A stretch of DNA of 64,000 nucleotides from Nocardioides insulae DSM 17944. Its GTDB lineage: Bacteria; Actinomycetota; Actinomycetes; Propionibacteriales; Nocardioidaceae. Shown here one piece after another: positions 26,522 to 33,908 of the stretch (position 1 is its first letter; every line of letters begins with the position of its first letter). The stretch covers positions 705,779 through 769,778 of the forward strand of contig NZ_AUGU01000013.1 of NCBI RefSeq assembly GCF_000422825.1, given 5' to 3'. The translations under genes and the position numbers were made by a program. The notes beneath the pieces were generated by a model. It was not told where the DNA came from. It saw only the letters and a program-made list of their open reading frames with translations, and searched no databases.

Positions 26522-27559
26522 ATGGAGGAGTACGCCGGTCCCGCGGTGGTGCTCGACCCCGAGGATCGAGTCCCGGTCACCGCGCTACAGCGAGCGTGCC
26601 CCCGCACGGGGCTCGAGGGAGTACGGCAGGACCTGCACCGTCGGCTGCACCGGAGCGTGGCGCCCGGCCTGCTCGTCCGACGCGCGCTGCGCTGGGACGC
26701 CGCCGATCAGGCCGACCGCCGCTGGTGGCCGCAGGGCATCACCTCCATCGACGACCTCCTCCTGGTCTCGTGGTACGCCAAGACCGGCGAGGGGGTGCGG
26801 ATCAGCGTGGTCGACCCGGCCACCCGGCGCTACCGGCACGTGCTCCTGGTCGAGCCGGTCACCGAGGACGGCCGGCTCGAGCTCCGCCCCGTCCGGATCC
26901 ATGCGGGCGGGCTGGCCTGGACGCCGCCGTACCTCCAGGTCGCGGCGACCGCCCGGGGGCTGGTGAGCGCACGACCGGCCGATCTGGTCCGGGTGCCCGA
27001 CGCGCTGCGCTCGCGCTGGGAGATCGCAGGACACCGCTATCTGCTCCCGGTCGCCCGAAGCGTCCGTGGGGTCGCCGCGAGGGACGCGGACCGGCTGCGG
27101 TTCTCCTTCCTGGGGCTGGACCGGGAGGTGGGGCCGGCCGAGCTCGTGGTCGGCGAGTACGGCGGCGGGGCGATGTCGCGGCGGGTGGCCCGCTTCCCCC
27201 TCGACCCGGCCACCGGCCTGCCGGTGAGCGGCCCCGACGGACTCGCCCGCCCGCGCAGCGTGGAGTTGCCGGGGCCGCTGCGGATGCAGGGCATCGCGGT
27301 GACCCCGGAGGGTCTTGCCGTGACCACATCCCACGGTCTGCGCCCCGGCACGCTGTGGACGAGCGCGACCGGCAGAATCGAGGCCCTGCGCCCGTATCGA
27401 TGGGCCACCCCGCCGGGCCCCGAGGACCTGCACTGGAAGGACGGACTGCTGTGGACCGCGACCGAGCATCCGCACCTGCGTTGGATCGTCGGGCTCGTCC
27501 CGCCCGGCCGCCGATGGTCCTGTGGGGCCTGCTCTGCGCCGCGATCGTCTCGGAGGTGA
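26522..27559 (+). CDS. Unrecognised soluble protein, possibly a beta-propeller
   Basis: A 345-residue protein I do not assign to a family. It has no signal peptide or membrane helix. Repeated beta-strand-like segments (SIDDLLLVSWYAKTGEGVRI, RHVLLVEPVTEDGRL, MQGIAVTPEGLAVTTSHG, LHWKDGLLWTATEHPHLRWI) suggest a propeller-type fold. ATG 26522 is favoured over the in-frame TTG at 26513 by leaderless promoter spacing. Its last 46 nt overlap the first SMR gene in another frame, giving the low-complexity ending RRWSCGACSAPRSSRR. The overlap suggests cotranscription with the efflux pair. Confidence 0.7.
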   Translation: MEEYAGPAVVLDPEDRVPVTALQRACPRTGLEGVRQDLHRRLHRSVAPGLLVRRALRWDAADQADRRWWPQGITSIDDLLLVSWYAKTGEGVRISVVDPATRRYRHVLLVEPVTEDGRLELRPVRIHAGGLAWTPPYLQVAATARGLVSARPADLVRVPDALRSRWEIAGHRYLLPVARSVRGVAARDADRLRFSFLGLDREVGPAELVVGEYGGGAMSRRVARFPLDPATGLPVSGPDGLARPRSVELPGPLRMQGIAVTPEGLAVTTSHGLRPGTLWTSATGRIEALRPYRWATPPGPEDLHWKDGLLWTATEHPHLRWIVGLVPPGRRWSCGACSAPRSSRR

Positions 27560-27849
27560 CCGCCTCGCTCGCCCTCAAGGCGGCCCTCGACCACCCGTCC
27601 TGGTACCTCGTGGTCGCGGCCGGCTACGTGGGTGCGTTCGCGCTGCTGGCCCTGGTGCTGCGTGCGGGCATGCCCCTGGGCGTCGCCTACGGGATCTGGG
27701 GCGCCCTCGGGGTCGCCTGCACCGCCGTGGGCGCGACCCTGGTCTTCGGAGAGTCGCTCACCGCCACCATGCTGGCCGGCATCGTGCTGGTGATGGCCGG
27801 CGTCCTCCTGGTGGAGTTCGGACGCCAGAAGGGACAGGTGCGGCGGTGA
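27514..27849 (+). CDS. Small multidrug resistance (SMR) subunit 1
   Basis: A 111-residue, four-helix DMT-superfamily protein. The essential helix-1 Glu lies in CAAIVSEVTASLALKAAL. MPLGVAYGIWGALGVACTA is the helix-3 signature, and the C terminus is basic (FGRQKGQVRR). SMR proteins exchange protons for cationic drugs, guanidinium or polyamines. It overlaps the preceding gene by 46 nt and its partner by 4 nt (GTGA). Paired SMR genes usually form obligate heterodimers of opposite topology. Confidence 0.9.
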   Translation: MVLWGLLCAAIVSEVTASLALKAALDHPSWYLVVAAGYVGAFALLALVLRAGMPLGVAYGIWGALGVACTAVGATLVFGESLTATMLAGIVLVMAGVLLVEFGRQKGQVRR

Positions 27850-28172
27850 CCGCGGCCCTGCTCCTGGCCGGAGCCATCCTCAGCGAGGTCGGCGCGACCC
27901 TCGGTCTGCGGATGGCCGCCCTGCGCCGGCCGCGGTGGTACACCGTGGTGGTGGTCGGTTACCTGACGGCCTTCACCCTCCTCGCCCTCACCCTCCATGC
28001 GGGGATGCCGCTCGGTGTGGCGTACGGCGTCTGGGCCGCCACCGGCGTCGCCCTGACCACCCTGGCGAGCCGGGCCCTGTTCGGTGAACCGGTGACCGGT
28101 GTGATGGCTGCTGGCATCGCCCTGATCGTCGGTGGAGTGCTCCTCATCGAGTTCGGCGCTGCCGCCGCCTGA
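27846..28172 (+). CDS. Small multidrug resistance (SMR) subunit 2
   Basis: A 108-residue SMR protein starting GTG. Helix-1 Glu lies in AGAILSEVGATLGLRMAAL, and the helix-3 motif is MPLGVAYGVWAATGVALTT. Unlike subunit 1 it has no basic tail and ends LIEFGAAAA. Different charge distribution in otherwise similar subunits is typical of EbrAB/YkkCD-like heterodimers. It is translationally coupled to subunit 1. Confidence 0.9.
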   Translation: MTAALLLAGAILSEVGATLGLRMAALRRPRWYTVVVVGYLTAFTLLALTLHAGMPLGVAYGVWAATGVALTTLASRALFGEPVTGVMAAGIALIVGGVLLIEFGAAAA

Positions 28173-28263
28173 GTGGGCCGGCCCCGCGCCCGCCTCCCCG
28201 TCGAGGACGGATCGGCCTCGCTCCCCTTCCCGGAGGTCGGGGCGGCGCGGCGTACGGCGCGGG

Positions 28264-29079
28264 CTACTGCGGCCGCGGCTGGCGGGCGAGCTGGCGGCTC
28301 TGCGCGACCAGCCGGCCGGCGGAGTCCCAGACCTCGGCGTCCTCCTCGAACATCCCGCCGGCGACGTTGCGGGTCGAGTGGCGCACCTTCAGCCAGCCGG
28401 GGGCAGGCTTGGCACGCACGTGCACGGTCAGTTCCATCGTCGGCGCCCAGCCCGGCATGCCCAGGTCGAAGGTCACCGGGGGCAGCAGGTCCACGACGCT
28501 GAGCAGGCTGATCACGTCGGGCTCTCGGCCGTCGGCGAGCCGGAACCAGCCGGCGAACTCGCCCCGCCCCGTCGGCTCGCCCTGAAGCCAGCCCATCTGC
28601 TCGGGAGGGAAGCGCAGCTCGAACCGGTCGGACATCGACGGCTGATCGGGGTCGGGGGTGACCAGTCGCCGCGCGGCGCACTCCTCCACCGGCGGGAGGG
28701 AGAACTCCTCGGCAGTGGTGCGGACGTCGCTCCCGAGGGTGTCCAGGTCGCCGTAGCTGGCCAGGGCGGTGATCCGCGGCCCCGCCGCCTCGCCGTCGCC
28801 CTGCCACAGTTCGGCGGCGACCGTCGCGACCGAGCCGCCGCGACGGCGTACGTTCGTCGAGACGGTCGCCGGCCCCGGCGTGCCTGGGCCGAGGTAGTAG
28901 GCGCTGATCGAGATCGGGTCCGGCTTGTCCGGCACCTCCTGCCGGATCGCATTGCCGATCACGGCGAGGAGGTACCCCCCGTTGAGCCCCCCGCCCACGC
29001 TCCACCCGGGAGAGAGGTCGGCGGCATAGAGACCCTCACCCTTGGAGGTCGAAGCGATCTGCGCGTCGTACTCGGCCAT
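28264..29079 (-). CDS. Acyl-CoA thioesterase (TesB-like, double hotdog)
   Basis: A 271-residue protein with two hotdog halves. The first contains SPGWSVGGGLNGGYLLAVI (about residues 23-41), where the substrate-contact Asn-Gly-Gly lies. The second contains MELTVHVRAKPAPGWLKVRH and RNVAGGMFEEDAEVWDSAGR near the C terminus. This is the actinobacterial thioesterase-family layout that hydrolyses acyl-CoAs; chain length preference is unknown. The ATG has a leaderless promoter and the gene is divergent from the SRPBCC-ArsR pair. Confidence 0.85.
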   Translation of the reverse strand: MAEYDAQIASTSKGEGLYAADLSPGWSVGGGLNGGYLLAVIGNAIRQEVPDKPDPISISAYYLGPGTPGPATVSTNVRRRGGSVATVAAELWQGDGEAAGPRITALASYGDLDTLGSDVRTTAEEFSLPPVEECAARRLVTPDPDQPSMSDRFELRFPPEQMGWLQGEPTGRGEFAGWFRLADGREPDVISLLSVVDLLPPVTFDLGMPGWAPTMELTVHVRAKPAPGWLKVRHSTRNVAGGMFEEDAEVWDSAGRLVAQSRQLARQPRPQ

Positions 29080-29091
29080 GGCAGCAACTTA
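29080..29091 (-). promoter_or_regulatory. Leaderless -10 element of the thioesterase gene
   Basis: TAAGTT (29091-29086, minus strand), then GCTGCC and the ATG at 29079: 6 nt spacing. Confidence 0.6.
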
Positions 29092-29265
29092 GCGCTCGTT
29101 CAGTGACCCGGGACCACCTGACCGGAATCCGATCACCTCGCGTCGCCGACCGCGCCCGGTGCGACCGGGTGGTCTCGGCCACGACCCGCCCCTCCGAGTC
29201 ACGCGCCATCGATTTCCCGACCGCCGACGGGACGAGGTGGCGTTGCGAACGGGTCGCGCCCGACG

Positions 29266-29288
29266 TAGGTTATAAGTATCTACTTATA
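29266..29288 (+). promoter_or_regulatory. Promoter with perfect palindromic operator for SRPBCC-arsR
   Basis: TATAAGTA-TC-TACTTATA (29271-29288) is a perfect 8-bp inverted repeat, strikingly AT-rich in this genome. It overlaps a TAGGTT -10 candidate (29266-29271). It lies just before GAGGAG and the ATG at 29300. The natural binder is the ArsR-type regulator encoded second in the operon. Confidence 0.75.
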
Positions 29289-29299
29289 GAGGAGACGTC

Positions 29300-29947
29300 A
29301 TGACCACCACCGACCCCGTCGCCGCTGCCGGACTCGTGACCCGCGAGATCCACACCGGAAGCCGCGAGGACCAGACCACCCGCGTGCTCGTGGCACGCCG
29401 TACCTACCCGGCCGCCCAGGCCGACCTCTGGAGCGCCCTCACCGAGGCCGAGCGGATCCCGCGTTGGTTCCTGCCGGTCAGCGGCGACCTGGAGGTCGGC
29501 GGCCGCTATCAGTTCGAGGGCAACGCGGGCGGCGTCGTGGAGCGGTGCGTGCAGCCGGACTCCTTCGCGGTCACCTGGGAGTTCGGCGGCCAGGTGTCCT
29601 GGCTCGAGATCCGACTGCACCCCGACGGGCCGGATGTCACCACGCTCGAACTCGTGCACGAGGCCGTCGTCGACCCCGACTTCTGGGCGCAGTTCGGCCC
29701 GGGAGCCGTCGGGGTGGGATGGGACGGAGCACTGCGCGGCCTCGGGCTCCACCTGGAGAGTGGCGCCGCCCTGGACGCCGCCGAGGTCGAGGCCTGGACG
29801 CTCTCCCCCGACGGCGTCGCCTTCACCCGGGCTGCGGCGACCGGTTGGGGTGAGGCCGCGATCGCGGACGGCGACGACACCACCGCCGCCCGCGAGGCCG
29901 CCGAGCGCACCCTCGCCTTCTACACCACGCCGCCCACCGAGGAGTGA
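29300..29947 (+). CDS. SRPBCC (AHSA1/START-like) domain protein
   Basis: A 215-residue protein with an Aha1-type SRPBCC fold. RRTYPAAQADLWSALTEAER is near residue 33, followed by PVSGDLEVGGRYQFEGNAGG and FAVTWEFGGQVSWLEIRL. The fold binds hydrophobic ligands. A C-terminal 50-residue extension has GWGEAAI and an Ala/Glu-rich helix. Genes of this kind paired with an ArsR regulator are common in Actinobacteria; their ligand is mostly unknown. The ribosome binding site is GAGGAG. The downstream arsR begins 1 nt after the stop. Confidence 0.87.
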   Translation: MTTTDPVAAAGLVTREIHTGSREDQTTRVLVARRTYPAAQADLWSALTEAERIPRWFLPVSGDLEVGGRYQFEGNAGGVVERCVQPDSFAVTWEFGGQVSWLEIRLHPDGPDVTTLELVHEAVVDPDFWAQFGPGAVGVGWDGALRGLGLHLESGAALDAAEVEAWTLSPDGVAFTRAAATGWGEAAIADGDDTTAAREAAERTLAFYTTPPTEE

Positions 29948-29948
29948 G

Positions 29949-30365
29949 GTGTCCTCCCCCGGCGAGGTGTTCGCGGCACTGGGCGACCCGGTACGCCGCC
30001 ACCTCCTCACCCTGCTCGTCCAGGGCGAGCTTTCGGCGGGCTCCCTCGTCGAGCAGGTGCGGGCCCGTCAGCCGATCTCCCAGCCGGCGGTGTCCCAGCA
30101 TCTCCGGGTGTTGCGCGAGTCCGGCCTCGTGACGGTCCGCACCGACGGTTCCCGGCGGATCTACGCCCTGGACCCGGCCGGCATCCGGGCCGCGGGCGCC
30201 TGGCTGGCCGCCCTGCTCGATCCGCTGGCCGGCGTCGAGCAGCCGCTGGACGCGCTCGCCACCGAGCTCGCCCGCGGTCGGCGCGCCGCCCGCCGTACGG
30301 CACACCGAACGGCTCCCGCGCCCGACACCTGGCCGCGACAGGCTCGGCCGACGACCGGCGCCTGA
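29949..30365 (+). CDS. ArsR-family winged-helix repressor
   Basis: 138 residues from GTG 29949. The winged helix spans about residues 5-85: EVFAALGDPVRRHLLTLLVQ, then ISQPAVSQHLRVLRESGLVT and DGSRRIYALDPAGI. No CxC metal site is seen in the recognition helix, so metal sensing is unlikely. The C-terminal tail is Arg/Ala-rich and probably disordered. It probably represses its own SRPBCC-arsR operon through the TATAAGTA palindrome. Confidence 0.9.
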   Translation: MSSPGEVFAALGDPVRRHLLTLLVQGELSAGSLVEQVRARQPISQPAVSQHLRVLRESGLVTVRTDGSRRIYALDPAGIRAAGAWLAALLDPLAGVEQPLDALATELARGRRAARRTAHRTAPAPDTWPRQARPTTGA

Positions 30366-30456
30366 CCGCTCCCCGGACGGGTCGGGGACACGGCCGTGCG
30401 TTCGATTAGCCTTCCCCCAGCGCCCCGGGCCGTGGGTGCTGGGGGAAGGGACGCCG

Positions 30457-32034
30457 ATGACGACCGCCGCGATCTATCTGGTGGCGGCCTGTGCGGCCGG
30501 CGTCCTGGCCAAGGCGGTGCGGCTGCCACCGCTGGTGGGATTCCTCGTCGCCGGCTTCGCGCTGCACGCTGCGGACGTCGAGGAACTGCCGGGGCTCGAG
30601 GTGATGGCCGAGCTCGGTGTCACGCTGCTGCTCTTCGGCATCGGGCTCAAGCTGGACGTGCGCTCGCTGCTTCGCCCCGACGTCTGGTTCACGACGCTGG
30701 CCCACCTCGGCTACAGCGTGCTGATCGGCCTGGCCCTGCTGCTCGGCCTCGCCCCGCTCGGCTTCGCCGTCCTCACCGACGCCGACCTGACCGAGCTCGC
30801 CGTGCTCGCGATGGCGCTCTCCTTCTCCTCCACCGTGTTCGTGGTCAGGGTGCTCGACGACCGCCGCGACCATCTCACCCTGTACGGCCGGATCGCGATC
30901 GGCATCCTGATCATGCAGGACATCGTCGCGGTGATCTTCCTCAGCTTCACCAAGGGCCATCCGCCCACCGTGTGGGCCTTCGGGCTGGTCCTGCTGCTGC
31001 CCTTCGCCCGGCTCGCCCGCCGACTGTGGGACCACCTGCACTCGATCGAGCTCACCGCCCTCTTCGGGCTCACCATGGCGCTGGTCCCCGGCTACTGGCT
31101 CTTCGAGGAGGTGGGTCTCAAGGGTGACCTCGGTGCACTGGTGATGGGGACCCTGCTGGCCTCCCATTCGCGGGCGCCGGACCTCTCCAGGATGCTGCTC
31201 ACCGCCAAGGAACTGCTGTTGGTGGCGTTCTTCGTCGGCATCGGCCTGCACGGCATCCCCTCGGCCGAGGGCCTCGCGCTCGCCTCGCTCCTGCTCGTGC
31301 TGCTCCCGCTCCAGGGCCTGGGGTACGCCGCGATGCTGTGGGTCCTCCGGCTCCGCTACCGCACCGCGGTGCTGGCCTCGCTCTCGCTCACCAACTTCTC
31401 CGAGTTCGCGCTGATCGTGACCGCGGTCGGCGCCTCCGCCGGATTCATGTCCGAGGAGTGGCTCGTCATCCTCGCCGTCAGCCTGGCCCTGAGCTTCCTC
31501 GTCGCAGCCGTGGTCAACAACCTCGCCCCGCAGATCTCCGCCTGGGTCACCCGACGCCTGCCCGACCAGGAGCCCGCGAGGCTCAAGCCGGAGGACCGGC
31601 CGATCGACCTGGGCGACGCCCGAGCCCTGGTGCTGGGGATGGGACGTGTCGGCCAGGCCACGGTCACCCAGTTGCGCGACGCCTACGGGATGAAGACGAT
31701 CGGTGTGGAGCACGACTCCCCGCGTGCCGAGGACCTGCGTAACCGGGGCTTCCGGGTGGTCGAGGCCGACGCCACCGACATCGACTTCTGGCACCGGGTG
31801 CATCGCGCCCCCGACGTCGAGCTGATCGTGCTCGCAATGCCCTTCCACGGTGAGAACGTGCTGGTCGTCGAGCTCCTCCGCAAGATGGGGTTCGCCGGTG
31901 CCGTCGCCGCGATCGCGCAGCGCGACGACGAGATCGAGGAACTGAAGAAGCACGGCGCCACCGCGGTCTTCAACCTGTACGGCAGCGCCGGGCACACCCT
32001 CGCCGACGAGGCAGCCCGGGTCGCGCTCCGCTGA
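30457..32034 (+). CDS. CPA2 cation:proton antiporter with TrkA-N domain (KefB/C-like)
   Basis: A 525-residue membrane protein with about 12 transmembrane segments. PPLVGFLVAGFALHA is near residue 24 and LGVTLLLFGIGLKLDVRSL near 56. A cytoplasmic Rossmann RCK/TrkA-N domain begins near residue 388 (LVLGMGRVGQATV). It likely exchanges K+ or Na+ for protons, gated by nucleotide. The ATG at 30457 is preferred over the in-frame start at 30436 because GGGGGAAGGG lies before it. Confidence 0.9.
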   Translation: MTTAAIYLVAACAAGVLAKAVRLPPLVGFLVAGFALHAADVEELPGLEVMAELGVTLLLFGIGLKLDVRSLLRPDVWFTTLAHLGYSVLIGLALLLGLAPLGFAVLTDADLTELAVLAMALSFSSTVFVVRVLDDRRDHLTLYGRIAIGILIMQDIVAVIFLSFTKGHPPTVWAFGLVLLLPFARLARRLWDHLHSIELTALFGLTMALVPGYWLFEEVGLKGDLGALVMGTLLASHSRAPDLSRMLLTAKELLLVAFFVGIGLHGIPSAEGLALASLLLVLLPLQGLGYAAMLWVLRLRYRTAVLASLSLTNFSEFALIVTAVGASAGFMSEEWLVILAVSLALSFLVAAVVNNLAPQISAWVTRRLPDQEPARLKPEDRPIDLGDARALVLGMGRVGQATVTQLRDAYGMKTIGVEHDSPRAEDLRNRGFRVVEADATDIDFWHRVHRAPDVELIVLAMPFHGENVLVVELLRKMGFAGAVAAIAQRDDEIEELKKHGATAVFNLYGSAGHTLADEAARVALR

Positions 32035-32102
32035 CCACCTCCGCTGACCACCTCGGCCGGGGCCGGGTGCGGCCTCGCGCCGTGAGTGCGGCCTCCCCGA
32101 CC

Positions 32103-32561
32103 TCAGCGGCGCCGCTGGGAGGGCGGCCCGAGCCAGCGCGGGACCGAGCTGCGGTAGTCGTCGTAGTCCTCGCCGAAGTTGGCGGTCAGCGCCTCCTCCT
32201 CGGGAGGGATCTGGAACCGGTCGAGGTAGACGACGAACGCGGCCGCCGGCAGGACCGCGACCGGCCGGCCGCGCCACACGGCATGGGCGACCAGCAGCCC
32301 GGTCATGCCGAGATACATCGGGTTGCGGGTGAACCGGAACGGCCCGGAGGTCACCAGCGTGCTGGCCCGATCGGGATGCACCGGGTCGACGGTGGTCCCG
32401 TGCCGGTAGAACTCGCGTGACCCGGCGGCCGCCACGACCACCGCAGCGCCTGCGGTGGCGGCGGCGAGCCCTGCCATCACCGCGCCCCCTCTGCGCTCCC
32501 CCGCGAGCACGCGCTGTCCGGCGAGGGCGCCGAGCACCAGGACCGGAGGTGGGACGTGCAT
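32103..32561 (-). CDS. ICMT/PEMT-like membrane methyltransferase
   Basis: A 152-residue protein with three to four hydrophobic segments. It has the family motif TSGPFRFTRNPMYLGMTGLL near residues 69-88, then EEEALTANFGEDYDDYRSSV, the SAM-binding C-terminal part of isoprenylcysteine carboxyl methyltransferase and phospholipid methyltransferase relatives. The bacterial substrate is unknown. It is convergent with the antiporter and divergent from the LysE exporter. Confidence 0.85.
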   Translation of the reverse strand: MHVPPPVLVLGALAGQRVLAGERRGGAVMAGLAAATAGAAVVVAAAGSREFYRHGTTVDPVHPDRASTLVTSGPFRFTRNPMYLGMTGLLVAHAVWRGRPVAVLPAAAFVVYLDRFQIPPEEEALTANFGEDYDDYRSSVPRWLGPPSQRRR

Positions 32562-32696
32562 GAACCCACGGTGCCAGCACGCTGCCCCTCGGCGCCACCG
32601 GTGGCAGAGGAGATCGCGGTCGTATCTGCGCCCGCGCCGGCGGCTCCGAGAAGCCGGGGGCCGCCGAGCCGGCGAGCGTCGACCGAGGGGGTGCCG

Positions 32697-33335
32697 ATGG
32701 AGTCAGGAGTCCCGAGTACCGCCGTGCTCGTCGCCTTCAGCGGTGCCTCGCTCCTCGTGCTGATCGTGCCCGGCCCGTCGGTCGTCTACGTGGTCACCCG
32801 CAGCCTCGCCCAGGGACGGCGGGCCGGCCTGTGGTCGGCGCTCGGACTCGAGACCGGGGCCGCCCTGCACGTGGCCGCGGCGACCATTGGCCTGGCCGGG
32901 GTGCTCGCGGCCTCCGACCCGGCGCTGACCGCGGTCCGCTGGGCCGGGGCGGCGTACCTGGTGTGGCTGGCGGTGCGCGAGTTCTCGGCCGCCGGTCGGG
33001 TTCGCTCAGGGACGCCGGCGGCGCACGGACCGGCCCGTCCACTCCGCCTGGTCCGTGACGGGATCCTGATCGACGTCCTCAACCCCAAGACGGCGACCTT
33101 CTTCCTCGCGTTCCTGCCCCAGTTCGTCGTCCCCTCACACGGCGGCGTGGCGACCCAGTTCGCCGTCCTCGGCCTGGTCTTCGTCACCCTGGCCGGGCTG
33201 GTCGACGGTGCGTACGCCGTCCTCGCCGGCCGCTTCTCCCCGCGCGTGCGGTCCGCAGGCGGGCCCGGGCGCCACCTCGGGACCGCCGTCGGCGGGATCT
33301 ACCTCGCCCTGGCGGGGGTCGCGGTCCTGGCTTGA
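32697..33335 (+). CDS. LysE/RhtB-family amino acid exporter
   Basis: A 212-residue protein with six predicted helices. Family motifs are LIVPGPSVVYVVTRSLAQGR near residue 21 and GILIDVLNPKTATFFLAFLP near 122-141. LysE/RhtB proteins export lysine, threonine, homoserine or related molecules. The ATG at 32697 has GAGGGGG upstream. The in-frame extension back to 32556 overlaps the divergent methyltransferase start and is rejected. Confidence 0.9.
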   Translation: MESGVPSTAVLVAFSGASLLVLIVPGPSVVYVVTRSLAQGRRAGLWSALGLETGAALHVAAATIGLAGVLAASDPALTAVRWAGAAYLVWLAVREFSAAGRVRSGTPAAHGPARPLRLVRDGILIDVLNPKTATFFLAFLPQFVVPSHGGVATQFAVLGLVFVTLAGLVDGAYAVLAGRFSPRVRSAGGPGRHLGTAVGGIYLALAGVAVLA

Positions 33336-33369
33336 CTCAGTCGTCCCGCCGGGTCAGACCCTCAACCAC

Positions 33370-33828
33370 TCAGCCACCCACGTGGAGCGCGAGCCTGTCG
33401 AGCGAGGCGCGGAGACGCTCGGCGGTCGTGGCTCGGGCCCGGGGGACGCGGCTCTCGTCCTGGAGGTCGGTCCAGTCGTAGGTGTGGGTCACCTCGGTGC
33501 GGGAGTCATCCAGCGGGCGCAGCTCCCAGCGCCACAGATGGCCCAACGGCTCGCCGCCGGGCTCGGCCGGGCACCAGGCGATCCGGCGCCCCTCCTCGAA
33601 CTCGACCACGTGGTTGTGCCGTTCCCGCGCCTTGGTGGTCGTCATGACGAAGACATCGCCCACCGCCCGGACCCGCTGCCCCGGCTCGGCCCGGGAGAGG
33701 TTGTCGTTGCCGTCCCAGGCCGGCTGCAGCGCCGGGTCGGCGATCTGCTCGAAGATGTCAGCGGCCGGCCGCTCGATCACCCTGCTGGCCCGCGCCACCC
33801 GCTGCTCGGCTTCCATACCGGCTTCCAT
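33370..33828 (-). CDS. SRPBCC family protein (polyketide cyclase-like)
   Basis: A 152-residue START/Bet v1-like protein. It contains ASRVIERPAADIFEQIADPA near residue 14 and GNDNLSRAEPGQRVRAVGDV, then WRWELRPLDDSRTEVTHTYD near 105-124. It likely binds a hydrophobic small molecule; no catalytic residues are assignable. Two in-frame ATGs (33828 and 33816) are possible. It is divergent from the NhaP-type antiporter with an 80-bp intergenic region. Confidence 0.8.
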   Translation of the reverse strand: MEAGMEAEQRVARASRVIERPAADIFEQIADPALQPAWDGNDNLSRAEPGQRVRAVGDVFVMTTTKARERHNHVVEFEEGRRIAWCPAEPGGEPLGHLWRWELRPLDDSRTEVTHTYDWTDLQDESRVPRARATTAERLRASLDRLALHVGG

Positions 33829-33894
33829 GCCGACAGTGTGTCACCGTCCCAGGATCGGCCGCGCGATCGCGTCGCCATACCCCTCCTCGGTCCC

Positions 33895-33908
33895 TAGAGT
33901 GAGGCCGC
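33895..33908 (+). promoter_or_regulatory. Leaderless -10 element of the CPA1 antiporter gene
   Basis: TAGAGT (33895-33900) lies 8 nt before the ATG at 33909 and fits TANNNT. No Shine-Dalgarno sequence is visible. Confidence 0.45.

Noticed and set aside
29103..29303. 66-codon plus-strand ORF before the SRPBCC gene
   Set aside because: It ends inside the palindromic operator and ribosome binding site, lacks its own start signal, and looks like intergenic DNA.
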